DNA from: Megaleporinus macrocephalus
Lineage: Eukaryota > Chordata > Actinopteri > Characiformes > Anostomidae
Reading direction: 5' to 3'
NCBI GenBank assembly: GCA_021613375.1
Contig: CM038710.1
Span: 31,361,136-31,425,135, forward strand
DNA length: 64,000 nucleotides
The position numbers were made by a program, and so were the translations under genes. The notes under the pieces are model-generated. The model saw nothing but the letters and a program-made list of their open reading frames with translations, was not told the origin of the DNA and searched no databases. Below are positions 48,830 through 60,060 of the stretch, one piece after another (the stretch's first letter is position 1; each line of letters begins with the position of its first letter).

Positions 48830-49009
48830 CTGCAGGGCCGTGGGCTCCGGGCTCCTGCTGGCCGTCCAGCCCCTCCACATTGTCCTTATTGTCCGAGTGC
48901 TTCTTCTGTGGGCGTGACTTACAGGGCAGGAGGGGCTGGTCATGGCCAAACGCATGCACTACCCCACCCTTACCAGATGAGGCAGTCTTACACAGCTCCT
49001 CTGCCACTT
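48830..49009 (-). CDS. abl2: abl2 coding exon 10 (post-kinase linker)
   Basis: 180 bases, acceptor TTTGCAG|AA, donor GCAG|GTACTT, phase 1 at both ends. Begins EVAEELCKTASSGKGG and continues through a poorly conserved Lys/Pro linker (KSRPQKKHSDNKDNVEG). ABL1 has 165 bases here. An internal consensus donor TCTG|GTAAGG at 48,974 is also phase 1 and would remove 48 codons without shifting frame. Confidence 0.9.
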
Positions 49010-49619
49010 CTGCAAAGCAAGAGTTCATGGAGAGAAGATTGATGTTTTGAGTCAACTGCTAAAACACCTGGGGTAAAGAAGAATAGTTTGAGTCACTAAC
49101 TGAGCCTGAGCCGAAATCAGTCAATCAAATCCTTCATTTTTAAAAGTGAACTCCATTTTATTATCTTTGACAATCATGCTGCATCAGCTGTGAGGAAAAC
49201 GAAGACCTAAACCTGGGCTACCCAAAGCATGGCCTGCTAGCTCTCCTACCCCAGCCCCTCACCTAATGAGAGAACATGTATAGTATTTTGTTAATAAATG
49301 CTTCAATAATACAATGCTATAAAACTACAATCCTGATTTAAAACCGATGTACCTTCTTTATTGGCATATTATTATTTTTATTATTATTATATTTTTTATT
49401 TATTTTGATCCTCTGCCCACCACAAACTTTGCACCCCTGTCTTAGATCAAACCTAAATGAGCTTTGATGAACTCAATCAGACTGATCAGATTTGTTCTAG
49501 CAGGGAAAACACGAAGCTGTGCTGTACTATGCTAATTCAGGACTGGAGTGTTCCCTTTATATAAAGTTTATAATTAACACAGCTAAAACGTTTATGGCTA
49601 AAAGCTGAAGTGCATGTAC
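49010..49619 (-). other. abl2: abl2 intron 9
   Basis: 610 bases. The stretch 49,205-49,445 begins CTGGGCTACCCAAAGCATGG and ends CTTTGCACCCCTG, a decayed hAT-like repeat; an ATT-rich run lies inside it. Confidence 0.75.
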
Positions 49620-49709
49620 CTTCTGATATGCTGGAGTCATGGAACATAGTCTCAAAGGCCTGGTGGGTTTCTGCAAATGATGGCCTGTCCAACGGGCTCC
49701 ACTGCCAAC
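49620..49709 (-). CDS. abl2: abl2 coding exon 9 (end of kinase domain)
   Basis: 90 bases, the exact ABL length. Acceptor ATTCTCAG|GT, donor GAAG|GTACAT. Encodes [18 protein letters not shown] then [11 protein letters not shown], the last helices of the kinase C-lobe. The Arg of DRPSF is the conserved C-lobe Arg that pairs with the Glu of the APE motif. Confidence 0.97.
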
Positions 49710-49805
49710 CTGAGAATGTATGATAATACATACATACATCAAAACCCACCAAGAAACTTCATTTTAAGTGAAAGGTCACATTCAGCTGGTCACATAGAAT
49801 GGTTA

Positions 49806-50018
<213 letters not shown>

Positions 50019-50084
50019 TCAGACATGCCAGAAATGACGTAATTCTTTCTGAGGGTTTCGTTATTGGCCACTCCTCTCCCTCTA

Positions 50085-50459
<375 letters not shown>

Positions 50460-50508
50460 TTAATCAACACACTATAGCACAAAATGAAAAGCAATTTTAT
50501 ATAGTGAG

Positions 50509-51446
50509 TAGAGATGGAAGGACCGATCGACTATGTATCGGTATCGGACGCCTAATCAAAATGTGCGATCGTGATTGGCCGATATTTCTCCAATTTAGCC
50601 GATCCTGAAAGCCGAACGATGGCGTTAAACAAATGAACATCATTTCTGTATTTACAGCTAGCATTTCATCCAGAAAGAGGAGACCTCCTTGAAACCCCCT
50701 CCAGCTCCCTGCAATTCCTATCTGAACCACTAATACATACACTTTCATTTTCCACAGACTGACTAAAGCGGCGCGCCTCGCGAAAACAGTTTATGGTGTT
50801 CACCACATGCGCTGATGGAAAACAGCGTCCGTCTGGCAGTTGTTCACCGTATGTGAGGCAGACTCATCCAGGATGTTTTTAAAATTTGTAAAATCAGCAT
50901 CTCTCGTGGGGGAAACAAAGACATTTAACACTTCTAATCTGATACGGCACTTAAGAGAACACCACGCAGCTGAATACAGCGAGTATCAGTAAACAGCAGA
51001 GCTAGCAGGCGCAGCTAGCACAAAACTAATAACCTGGAACACCATGCAGACCAGATCTGACCAGTACGAACAGATTGCCGTTTACAATAACAGAGTCTGC
51101 ATTGAATGACTGAAGTTTTGACTGCATTTATTTAATTAGCTTTTTCATTTTTAGATTAAGGGTCTAAATTGAATGACTGCAGTATTTGGGATACTTGTTT
51201 GATTTACTTTGTTTATTTACTGTTAAGTTTGTTAAAAATATTATGCTTTTTTGTTTCACATGAGCTCGTTAAAAATGGTAAACCAATTTAGACCATGTTT
51301 TAATGACTTGCTCGCGCTAAGAACTACATGTAGCCCTGCCGTGGAATATAGCCCCGCCCTCGATCGGTATCGGCCATCAGCCAATCGCGCTGAAAGGTGA
51401 TCGGTTATCGGAATCGGCCTCAAAAACGCTGATCGGTCCATCTTTA
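50509..51446 (+). mobile_element. 0.94-kb hAT element with BED-finger remnant (copy 2)
   Basis: Starts TAGAGATGGAAGGACCGATC and ends GATCGGTCCATCTTTA. Flanking octamers ATAGTGAG (50,501-50,508) and ATAGCGAG (51,447-51,454) differ at one base. Around 50,925-50,990 the plus strand reads FNTSNLIRHLREHHAAEY followed by SEYQ and a stop, matching the second half of a BED-type zinc finger as in hAT transposases. The CxxC half is lost. Inverted relative to 17,122-18,051. Confidence 0.92.
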
Positions 51447-51898
51447 ATAGCGAGTATTCACATCAGGCACAGAAAAAGGTGTCTTGGGTGCAGTGGGAAC
51501 AGGTGCTAGGCTAGCCGTCAGGACTGGTTGACACCAGAAGAGATTCCTGATAGCTGCCTGATGTGTAATGCGTGTAATGTATGTGTAATGTATGTGTAAT
51601 GCGTACTGGGTATTGTTGTAGGAGAACACTGATAAATAAATTCTGTCAAACCAAGAAGACTGAGGGATTTATAACGTTGTGCTGAGGAGCACTCCATAAA
51701 CACCCAACACCATATTAACCTCTCTATTCAGGCTGGAATGTTATTAGTATCAGTGTCTCGATGTATCAGCCACATCTGCTTTCAATGATATGAGAACATT
51801 TACTGTGTTTTCACAATGAAATATGAGGATAATGCAGCCAAGCTATTAGCTGGACCCTCACTATGATGCGCTTCGAGTGCTTTGGCCTTTATCTTCAC

Positions 51899-52076
51899 CT
51901 GTGGATGAAGTTCTTTTTCTCCAGGTACTCCATGGCAGAGGAAATCTGAGTGGCCATGTAGAGCAGCACTACCGCGTTCACCTCCTCCCGATCACACTCG
52001 CGCAGGTAGTCCAGCAGGTTGCCGTGAAGCATGTACTCCGTCACTATGTAGAACGGAGGCTCCAGAGTACACACAC
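51899..52076 (-). CDS. abl2: abl2 coding exon 6 (kinase hinge and alpha-D/E)
   Basis: 178 bases, the exact ABL length. Acceptor TGCAG|GT, donor CACAG|GTGAAG. Encodes [15 protein letters not shown] with gatekeeper Thr322, then [33 protein letters not shown] and [10 protein letters not shown]. The hinge reads EYMLHGN. Mammalian ABL2 has EYMPYGN and ABL1 EFMTYGN, so Pro-Tyr is replaced by Leu-His at the mouth of the ATP site. Confidence 0.97.
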
Positions 52077-52328
52077 CTGCACCGGCAGACCAATTTCAAC
52101 CCATTAGGTTCCTCAAGAGCAAGTGATTTCAGAAGAGTGGTGCATGACTCAACAGGAGTCTCGTATTCAGAGGAGATAAATAATGCAGGTCATTTAATTT
52201 CTGTTGTTTTAAAAGTACGTGGCGGTTACGGCATCATCAAAATTCATAGGGATGTCTGTTAGAATGAGTTATGCATACAGAATGGTGGGTTAAGCGATTC
52301 TAAATGACTGCTGAGACGATGAGTACTA

Positions 52329-52418
<90 letters not shown>

Positions 52419-52522
52419 TCACGCAGAAGCACAGCATTATAAAAACATGGTCGATTTCTCCATAACATTGCCAGCAACCCCCCCTAAACTAGTTTCCCCC
52501 ACCGCCGAAGACAGCGACAAAC

Positions 52523-52795
52523 CTTGAGTGTTTTAACGGCTACGGTGAGGTTGTATTTCTTCCAGACGCCCACGTAGACTTCGCCGTACTGGCCTCCTCC
52601 TAGCTTGTGCTTCATGGTGATGTCTGTTCGTTCCATCTCCCACTTGTCGTGGATGGGGGAGACTCCGTACACTGTGGGCTTGTTGCATTTGGGAGCAGGG
52701 TAGTGGAGTGTGGTCACCAGGCCGTCCGCTACAGTGGAATGATGATGGACCAGCTCGGCTAATGTGCTAAACCTGCTTTCTGATGTTACGTACAC
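52523..52795 (-). CDS. abl2: abl2 coding exon 4 (end of SH2, linker, kinase N-lobe)
   Basis: 273 bases, the exact ABL length. Acceptor ACTTACAG|GTG, donor CAAG|GTTTGT, phase 0. Encodes the end of SH2 ([19 protein letters not shown]), the SH2-kinase linker ([16 protein letters not shown]), the glycine loop [14 protein letters not shown] and the catalytic Lys278 in TVAVKTLK. The linker Tyr in PTVYGV is the regulatory Tyr equivalent of ABL1 Tyr245 (1b numbering differs). Confidence 0.98.
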
Positions 52796-52885
52796 CTGTA
52801 AGTGGAGGAAACCGGGAGACGAGATAGGTGAGGGTGCATCAAAGTGAACAACCAGAGAGAAATAAATATGGATAAAGGACTGTAC

Positions 52886-53181
52886 CTTGCCGTCGGAGGC
52901 CGTGTTGATGCGGTAGTGGTAGACACGGCCCTCGTAGCGCAGCGAGATGGACAGCTGACCGGGGCTGCTCTCGCTCTCCCGAACCAGGAAGCTGCCGTTG
53001 ATGAGGCTGCTGAGCAGGTACTCGGCAGCGCTGCGGGACACGGGCCCATGGTACCAGCTGTGCTTCTCTAGACTGTTCACCGGAGTGATGTAATTACTGG
53101 GGACCCAGCCCTGACCGTTCTTAGAACGAACCTCACTCCACTCCCCATTCTGGTTGTAGCCCAGCACCCGCAGCTTCTCTC
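52886..53181 (-). CDS. abl2: abl2 coding exon 3 (second half of SH3, most of SH2)
   Basis: 296 bases, the exact ABL length. Acceptor TCTCAG|GA, donor CAAG|GTACAG. Encodes [30 protein letters not shown] (end of SH3 near residue 126), then [17 protein letters not shown] and [13 protein letters not shown]. The SH2 phosphotyrosine-binding Arg of FLVRES is about residue 159. All SH3 and SH2 hallmarks are intact. Confidence 0.98.
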
Positions 53182-53415
53182 CTGAGACGAAGAGAGAAGA
53201 GAAAGAGACAGAACGTTCAAAGGATAGTCCTTTCAAAACCTACAGTCTTAGTTATTTTTTTAAAAAAGTGGGCAGCGGATGTCAAAGATCTATAAACAGT
53301 AGTAGTCGTCACCAAGGCCTTCATTCTGCCTGTACTTCAGAAACCACACAAGCAAATCTACTGGAGATTATTACCAACTCAGGGCAGCTTGAGGCCACTA
53401 CGTGATTCAGTCACC

Positions 53416-53980
53416 TAGGGTGCGTCCGAAATCGCCTACTAACCAGTAGGCAAAATCAGTAGGCGAGCGTGGCTAGTATGTCCGAATACTTAGTAGGCAT
53501 CGAGTAGTAGGTGAACGGTACCTGGATGACCTACTGAATCGGCAGCCATGTTTACGTGTGAGACCGCAGCACACTGTGCTATCCCATGATTCATCTGGAG
53601 CTACGGAAGAGCCAAGCGGTACGTCGGCTGTGTGTGCGTAGCTACGGTTAGTCAACTGCCGCTACAGAAGTTAAAGCTACTTCTGATGTACAAAAATGAT
53701 TACAAATAATTAAATTCTTCCACATTCAGACAAAAACGCAGATCAGCATCACAAAAACTCAATCTAAAATTTGGCTTTTAAATGAACAGCGGGAATTTTA
53801 CGTTGATGGTCTGACGTCTTGAGTCACAGGACGTTGGTAAGAGGGTGTATGTAGTGCGTCCGAGATTGTGTGGCTACTAAAACTCGTCTACTAAAATTGG
53901 CGACTAGTCTGCTGCTCGAGCAGTACGTACTGACTCTAATCGAGTACCTACTGACTAGTTGGTGATTTCGGAATCTAGTC
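53416..53980. mobile_element. MITE with GTCCGAAATC termini in abl2 intron 2
   Basis: The left end GCGTCCGAAATCGCCTACTA pairs with the right end CTAGTTGGTGATTTCGGA. Subterminal CTACTAA/AGTAGG-like words recur in both halves. No coding capacity. Harbinger-like by general form only; no target duplication is certain. Confidence 0.75.
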
Positions 53981-54082
53981 TTGGCTGACTGCCTACGTTT
54001 GGGAAAGGAGGGACATTATCACTTTAAAAGAGTTATTAATGAGAAGTAGTGATATGCACTGTTTATGTGGACCCCACTACAG

Positions 54083-54265
54083 AAAGAATAGAAGGAAGAA
54101 GGAAAGAAAGAAAGGAAAGAAAGAAAAGAAAGAAAAGAAAGAAAGAAAGGAAAGAAAGGAAAGAAAGGAAAGAAAGAAAGGAAAGAAAGAAAGGAAAGAA
54201 AGAAAGAAAGAAAGAAAGAAAGAAAAGAAAGGAAAGAAAAGAAAGAAAAGAAAGAAAAGAAAGAA

Positions 54266-54297
<32 letters not shown>

Positions 54298-54500
54298 AGA
54301 GAGAGGAAGGAAAGAAAGAAAGAAAGAAAGAAAGGAAGGAAAGAAAGAAAGGAAAGAAAGGAAAGAAGGAAAGAAGGAAAGGAAAGAAAGGAAAGAAGGA
54401 AAGAAAGAAAGAAGGAAAGAAAGTAAAGAAAGAAATAAAGGAAAGAAAGAAAGGAAAGAAAGAAAGGAAAGAAGAAAGGAAAGAAAGAAAGAAAGAAAGG
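54083..54500. repeat. (GAAA)n/(GGAAA)n microsatellite
   Basis: About 420 bases of GAAA with scattered GGAAA and GAAAA units on plus, so a long polypyrimidine tract in the abl2 transcript. Lys/Arg-rich and Phe/Ser-rich frames here are artefacts. Confidence 0.97.
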
Positions 54501-55642
54501 AACACAGCAATAGAAAGCTTCTTACTTTAACACAGCTCTCCTTACTCAACTCATCTCCCTCTCGTACACCGCACTCTATTTTTATCCTCAGCCTCTTTAG
54601 ATCATACTTCCTTTCTTCCTCTCTTTTAAGCCATCCTCAGCTCTTGCTTGTCTCTTTTATCTCGGTAGAGGCTGACAGACCAGGAAAAAAAAGAAGACAC
54701 CATTTCTCTTCAGAACTAAATACTAATTTGACATCCAGCAGACTGTCCACAGCAGCAGAGACAGAAGACGTTACAGCACTTAGCCATTAGTGGGCAGTGA
54801 CACTGCACTGCAGAGCCCTGGAGAGATTACCCTGTAGCCACTAGGCGCTAACTCCCTCATTCTGATCAGCGCTGTCTGTGTTTACCCACCTGCTACAAGA
54901 CCAGCTGGGCGGATTACAAACTGCACGGTGCTACACATGCAGCGAGGAGTGTCCACGGTAACCTCTGACTCATTCTACGAACATTAGCCTCGTTTACAGA
55001 AGCCTGGTATGAGGCGTTGGCGTTGCTGTGCAATTAAAAGAGAGGCACTGTGCTCTCGTCTTCTTTTTCTGAGGTACGTGCTTATAGCAGTGGACCAGTA
55101 GGACCAGTAGCATCCTGCCTGGCTTTGATCACACTTACTGCAGCAGGGAAGAACATGCATGGACTTGAAACAGAGAGGAGGAGGGGAGGGAGTAAGCGTG
55201 CAAACGGTGCACTATTTTGGGTGTAGAAGCCAGAATTGCACCATACAAGGAGACACAGCCATTTGAATTCATCACCTATAGAATGTTTTATGTGGGTTAT
55301 ATGTACATTTTCTGGATTTAGGTAGAGTTTATGTGGACACCTGCACCAAGAGAAACTGATGTTGAAGGTTAGGGATGTGCACAGGTACTCAAATACTTTC
55401 AGAACCATGTGAGGTGCCAGAACTTCAGCACTGAAATCAGTATTTGGGTATTCGCTACTTAATATTATGAGAAGATGGAGAACATACAAAGATCAACAAC
55501 TCAGTAAAATCAGGTGCCAGGATTTTAAGCTGCCCGGCATCAGTCCTGCGACCCAAGTCTGACCTCTGAAGTCACATCCCTAGTACAGATGTTGATTCTA
55601 AGACAAAGGAGGACAATGGTATAACCATTATGTAATGCTGGA

Positions 55643-55645
<3 letters not shown>

Positions 55646-55681
<36 letters not shown>

Positions 55682-55682
55682 G
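55646..55682. repeat. (ATC)n microsatellite
   Basis: About 12 ATC trinucleotides in abl2 intron 2. Confidence 0.9.
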
Positions 55683-55779
55683 ATGCCACTGCACCCAAGT
55701 TAGCATAGGTGCCAAAGGGAGGGGACAGTAGATTCAAAGCAGCTGGAGATACTAGCCAACACCTTTCAGATCATCATAC

Positions 55780-55944
55780 CTTTCGTAATGCTTAACGTGT
55801 TGTCGCCGCTAGCGACAAAGTCATAAAGTGCGACAAAGAGGTTGGGGTCACTCTCCGCGGCACCCAGCAGGTTCTCCTTGGAGCTCCAACGCACCGCCTC
55901 CGTCAGCGTAGCCGAGTCCAGCCCAAATGGCCTGTGCAGGGCTT
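55780..55944 (-). CDS. abl2: abl2 coding exon 2 (common exon, start of SH3)
   Basis: 165 bases. Acceptor TGGGACAG|AA, donor AAAG|GTATGA. This is the common second exon at which BCR-ABL-type fusions join in ABL1. Encodes [35 protein letters not shown] and [18 protein letters not shown], with the SH3 ALYDF motif near residues 75-79. EALHRP and [11 protein letters not shown] favour ABL2 over ABL1 (EALQRP, RWNSKENLLAG). Confidence 0.97.
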
Positions 55945-56461
55945 CTGTCCCAAACAGAGAGAGAAACAAAGAAAACGTGTAAGACAAAGAAGAAAAAAAC
56001 GTGAAAAAGGTGTGGAGAACGGAGGGAATGGCATGATACGACGTCAAAGAAGGTGGTGCCTCCGGGAGGGGCAAAGAGAAGGCTGAGTCAGAAAGATGCA
56101 GAAGGGAGGGAAGAAGGGAAACCAAGGGATGGTGATGAATGAATGAATGAGCGTCAAGGTATGCAAGAGGAGAAAGAATGGGAGGGTGGAAAACGCGAGT
56201 CACAGCACATTAGAGTAAACAAACTTTGCATATGGTATCCATTAAACAGAGCCCACAGTAATCCACACATCAACCCCACACATGGTATCAGACAACAGAT
56301 GAACATGATCCAGCTATGTGTCCAGCTACCTGCGTGTAAACCAAACACTGTGATCCCACGATCCAAACAAAACACAACAACAACTCCACGAAACAAGTCT
56401 TCTCAAGCCCGGTGACCCTCCTGTGCGTTCAGCTCAGACTACTGCTGAAAGACGAGTATAC
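55945..56461 (-). other. abl2: abl2 intron 1 (from the candidate proximal first exon)
   Basis: 517 bases if the exon at 56,462 is used; GT-AG ends. Contains no recognised repeat. Minus open frames here run straight into exon 2 but have no initiation context. Confidence 0.6.
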
Positions 56462-56570
56462 CTGGAAGGTTATAGCGAGCCACGTCCTGAAGTCTGGGGC
56501 CCAATGGGCCGGTCAGCCTGGCCCTGTCTTCTTCAAAGCTGCTGCTGGATGGTAGAGTCCGCAGTGGCAT
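56462..56570 (-). CDS. abl2: abl2 candidate alternative first coding exon
   Basis: On the minus strand ATG at 56,570 (A at -3) opens 36 codons, MPLRTLPSSSSFEED to QDVARYNLP, ending CCAG|GTATAC in phase 1. That is exactly the phase needed to join AA GCC CTG of exon 2 as Glu-Ala-Leu, and the joined model is divisible by three. An in-frame TAA lies 30 bases upstream of the ATG. There is no Met-Gly start, so this product would not be myristoylated, like 1a-type ABL isoforms. I do not recognise the peptide from a known isoform. The support is the open frame, the splice signal and the phase. Confidence 0.6.
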
Positions 56571-57159
56571 AGTAGTCCAAGTTCTCTCCAAAGAGAGGTC
56601 TTATCTAAGTCTTTCCCCACGGAGACCAGCAGGGAGCTGGTGAGGACCGGGTGCAGTGTCTGTCTGAGAGGGCTTTTGTTCAGGCTGGAATATATGAAGC
56701 TGAGAGGAGGGGCCAAGGACGCATGGTTGGAAAAATAATGCGGGGGAGCTTCCACTCCCCCGTCACTGCCCGAGCATGCCTTCGTCTACTGGCCTTCCTT
56801 CACAGCTGCTTGCCAACCACACATCACACAGGCGTGCAAGCACACACGCACACGCCTATACACACACACACACACACGCAGGGAGAACATGTCTAGGCAG
56901 CTGCTGCCAAAAACCATCACCACAGCTTAAGTAAGGGAAAGTGTGAGGGGTCGGGGAAAAAAAGAGGGTGGTGGGCGAGGACAAGGATGGGGGGCCCGAG
57001 AGAACAGGCAAAATGAGTCAAGAAATGTGAAGACAATTAAAACCTATTTGTCGAGTGGTTCAGTCACTCTGATAACTTATACACTGTTTATACTGAATTT
57101 CTGAATAATAAGCTATAGATCATAGATAGCATGGTACTGGGTCAATTACTATTAATTAC
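56571..57159. other. Upstream flank of the abl2 proximal exon
   Basis: Possible promoter and 5' UTR of the short-form transcript, with no certain TATA box. A CA-rich run lies at about 56,828-56,880 and a purine-rich patch at 56,940-57,000. No coding exon seen. Confidence 0.35.
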
Positions 57160-57653
57160 TAGGGGTGGGCGATATGGCCCTACAATAATATCACAATGTT
57201 TCATGGTATTTTGCGATAATGATACTCTTGACGATATGACAAAACATTGAATTTAAAAAATATATTTTAAGAATACACTACTGCAACAAAATGAAAATAA
57301 AATTATTATTATTGCATACGATATGATATGGCACAGCCCTAACTGAGATATTAAAAAATACAAGAATTCATCAGTAACAGAAGTCAATGATCCAGAATGT
57401 CACGATACTAAATAACGCACCCCAAATATCTCCATATATTCAGGACTGAAGTAAAATGAATGATACTGGACAGATTAAATCTGTCTCTAGTAGATATATA
57501 ATGGGAAATGAGAAAAGTGTGAATTTAAGTAGTACCCTGATGTGATAATTAGGGAAGGGTGATATGGCACGATATTTTAGGGTATAATATCGTTCACGAT
57601 ATTCAAAAACGTTGGCGATATTATTGTGTCCGATATGATTTGGCACACCCCTA
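57160..57653 (+). mobile_element. Non-autonomous hAT (GATATGGCACA family)
   Basis: Starts TAGGGGTGGGCGATATGGCC and ends GATTTGGCACACCCCTA. The exact octamer TTAATTAC flanks it at 57,152-57,159 and 57,654-57,661. 494 bases, no transposase frame. Same family as 23,512-24,008. Lies just upstream of the abl2 candidate exon. Confidence 0.93.
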
Positions 57654-57661
57654 TTAATTAC

Positions 57662-60060
57662 CACTCGTACAGTCAAATAAATTATTAGACTGGTCTGATC
57701 AGCATTTCATACACTCACTGACATTTTAGAATAAAGATGCTCTTTCTAAACACTATTCACATTCCCTTACCACCTGTGGACTAATCGATCACCTGCATGC
57801 TGCAAAGACCCTGAAACTGTAGACCAAAACAGTGCAGTGAGTTGTAGAACTTTCCATTCAACATAATGCACTACATAAGGAGCAAGACCTGGTCCATCAG
57901 TTAAAGGTTTGTTTGTTCTAGTTTCTCATTCAGTCCATTCACTCTCTAGCTCTTTCAACTCATTATGGCTGGTGCTCACTGTTCACATAAAGTGGAGCGG
58001 ACTGCTACTGTCAGACGAGAGCGGATAGACAGACAACAAAAACAACAAAACCAAGCACAGCTGGGTGAAATTCATGGAACATGTGAGCAAGCCGTACAGG
58101 TTTTTGTGATTTGAGCATCTCCAGTCTGCTAACAGTGAACAGGTAACTTATTGGGGCCTTCAAAGAGACCTGGAAACTAGCAGATACTGATCGTTAGCTA
58201 ATGCCTGGTCCACACTACATGACTTTGAGTCTTTCAGTTGTTGTGGCCTGGTCTTTCACACTACATGACTAATCTGCATTACGGGGTCACCAATTACATG
58301 ATTTTCACTCTGGGGAACCGCGCCCTAAGCCGGTTGCTGTCCAAAAACATGTTTTATGTCACGAGAACCAAGTATGTGAGAACTAAACGCATGTGAGAGC
58401 TAGTGTTACCACGTTGAACACACGTTATTTCCAAAACGGACGTCAACAAACAAGTACTACAAGCTGTTACTGCACTGATTTGCAGAGATGAAATAAAGAA
58501 TACCCAATCAAATCAATTGTTTTTTCTTTTGACTTATTGAATTGAGCTACACGTTCAAGTTTATATTCCATTGCTAATGTGGTCCTAGTTTAACTCCACT
58601 GTAAGTAAAATCATTTTAATAGTCAGGAGAAAATCCTGTTCAGGACTGTGTTTCCAGATAGCATTGTTAAAGCTAAGCTCCAGCTAATATGAAAATGTCA
58701 AACACACCAATACAGTGGAATCAGAATTCCTAACTCGTGGTTATTAAAAGTCAGAAAACATTTTATTTTCTACAAATTCAAGAAATACGGCTTAAAAGAA
58801 TGTTATATATCCCCGCCCACTGACAACAACGCTAGAAGACTTACGGTAATGCAAAATGACAAAAAGGTGTTTCTGGCTGCAATAATTGGATGTACAGTGG
58901 AACCCTCGAGCACAAACGGCCCAAAAGCACAGTTACTTTGCCTGTTTTAGCTGATGTTAGCTAACATTAGCTTCATTTGCTAAGTTCAGTGGCTCAAGTT
59001 ATACTAAGCTAACGTAGTGTCGTACGAGTGAGAGTTAGACTTTGATCACATTTTACAACATTAACTGTACCTCTATATCTGAGTTTAGCTGGTTGCTAGG
59101 CTGTTGTCGTGAATAATGTTGGTTATTTAGTTAGATACTGTTTACACTTGAACTGAACTGCTTTTGTGGGTGTGGTTTGACTAAAAGTCTCAGGACTAAG
59201 TGATATGGTGGTCTATTTCTACATTACAGCTTTTTCAAATTCAAGTTCAGAAACATGATCGGAATCTGAAGATGCAGTGTTGGAAAACTCGCCGTCCCAG
59301 TCAGTTATAATGCTGTCTATTTTTATTTTCCAAATCGTCTATTTTAAAGCTAATTATGCAGCAAATATCATTTTATGGCATGTTTATATATTTTCAGTAT
59401 CTAAACAAATTTGAAATCACCAGCGGTGTTCATAAGTGGTGCTTGGCCTTTAAGCAATTACAGTGGTAACCATGAAAGCTGAGGGTTCAAAATGCTAATC
59501 TCTCCATCATTTGTTTTTTAGGGTATGCGCTCCAGCACTGACAAATGACTTCCAGGCGTATGGTTTCCAGCTTGTTATCAGTTCGTCTCCATCTCTTAGC
59601 TCTACAGGGGCTAAACGAGAGACTGAGGACGCTTGCCTTCCTCACTGAAGTGGTCTGATCAAAACTACCGCCAAATAATTTATAATAAATAATATTTTCT
59701 TCTGCATTATGTCAAACTGATGCACTGATATCTGTGAAAATGTCTTCATTCAGCTTCATTTCACTTCATCTGATACATATAAACATTTCTGGGTAGTATG
59801 ATCTGCATAAAATCTATAAGAAAGACGAAAAGCCAGCAATGTTACCAAGAGGCCCCCACAGCCCTAACAGTTTTCTCAGACTACTAGCTCCTGAATATGC
59901 ATACGGGTTAGTGAACTGCCTCCAGGCCAACCTTGTCCTTACCACACACCACAACATCATAGTAACCATAACACTTGAGCTGATAATTGCCAGAAAACGG
60001 CATCATCACAAAGTATGTGTGGAAGCTTGTAGACTGCCAGCGTTTATGTAACGTGTTACC
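57662..60060. other. Upstream DNA, minor repeat remnants
   Basis: Near 58,203-58,310 the phrase CTGGTCCACACTACATGACT and its near repeat TCTTTCACACTACATGACT look like MITE debris. No exon recognised. Confidence 0.4.

Larger units (their letters stand above)
53182..55779 (-). other. abl2: abl2 intron 2
   Basis: 2.6-kb intron. Contains the TIR element at 53,416-53,980 and the GAAA tract at 54,083-54,500; 54.5-55.6 kb is unrecognised. An ATC trinucleotide run lies at about 55,646-55,682. No extra exon seen. Confidence 0.85.

Noticed and set aside
54019..54549. Long Lys/Arg- and Phe/Ser-rich frames of 125-176 codons
   Set aside because: Pure readings of the GAAA microsatellite within abl2 intron 2. 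The same applies to frames at 1-632, 7.4, 10.2, 22.2 and 48.5 kb.
55766..56203. A 145-codon frame as a longer abl2 exon 2
   Set aside because: The part upstream of 55,944 is Leu/Ser/Phe-rich intron text; a clear acceptor TGGGACAG at 55,945 matches the conserved ABL exon start.
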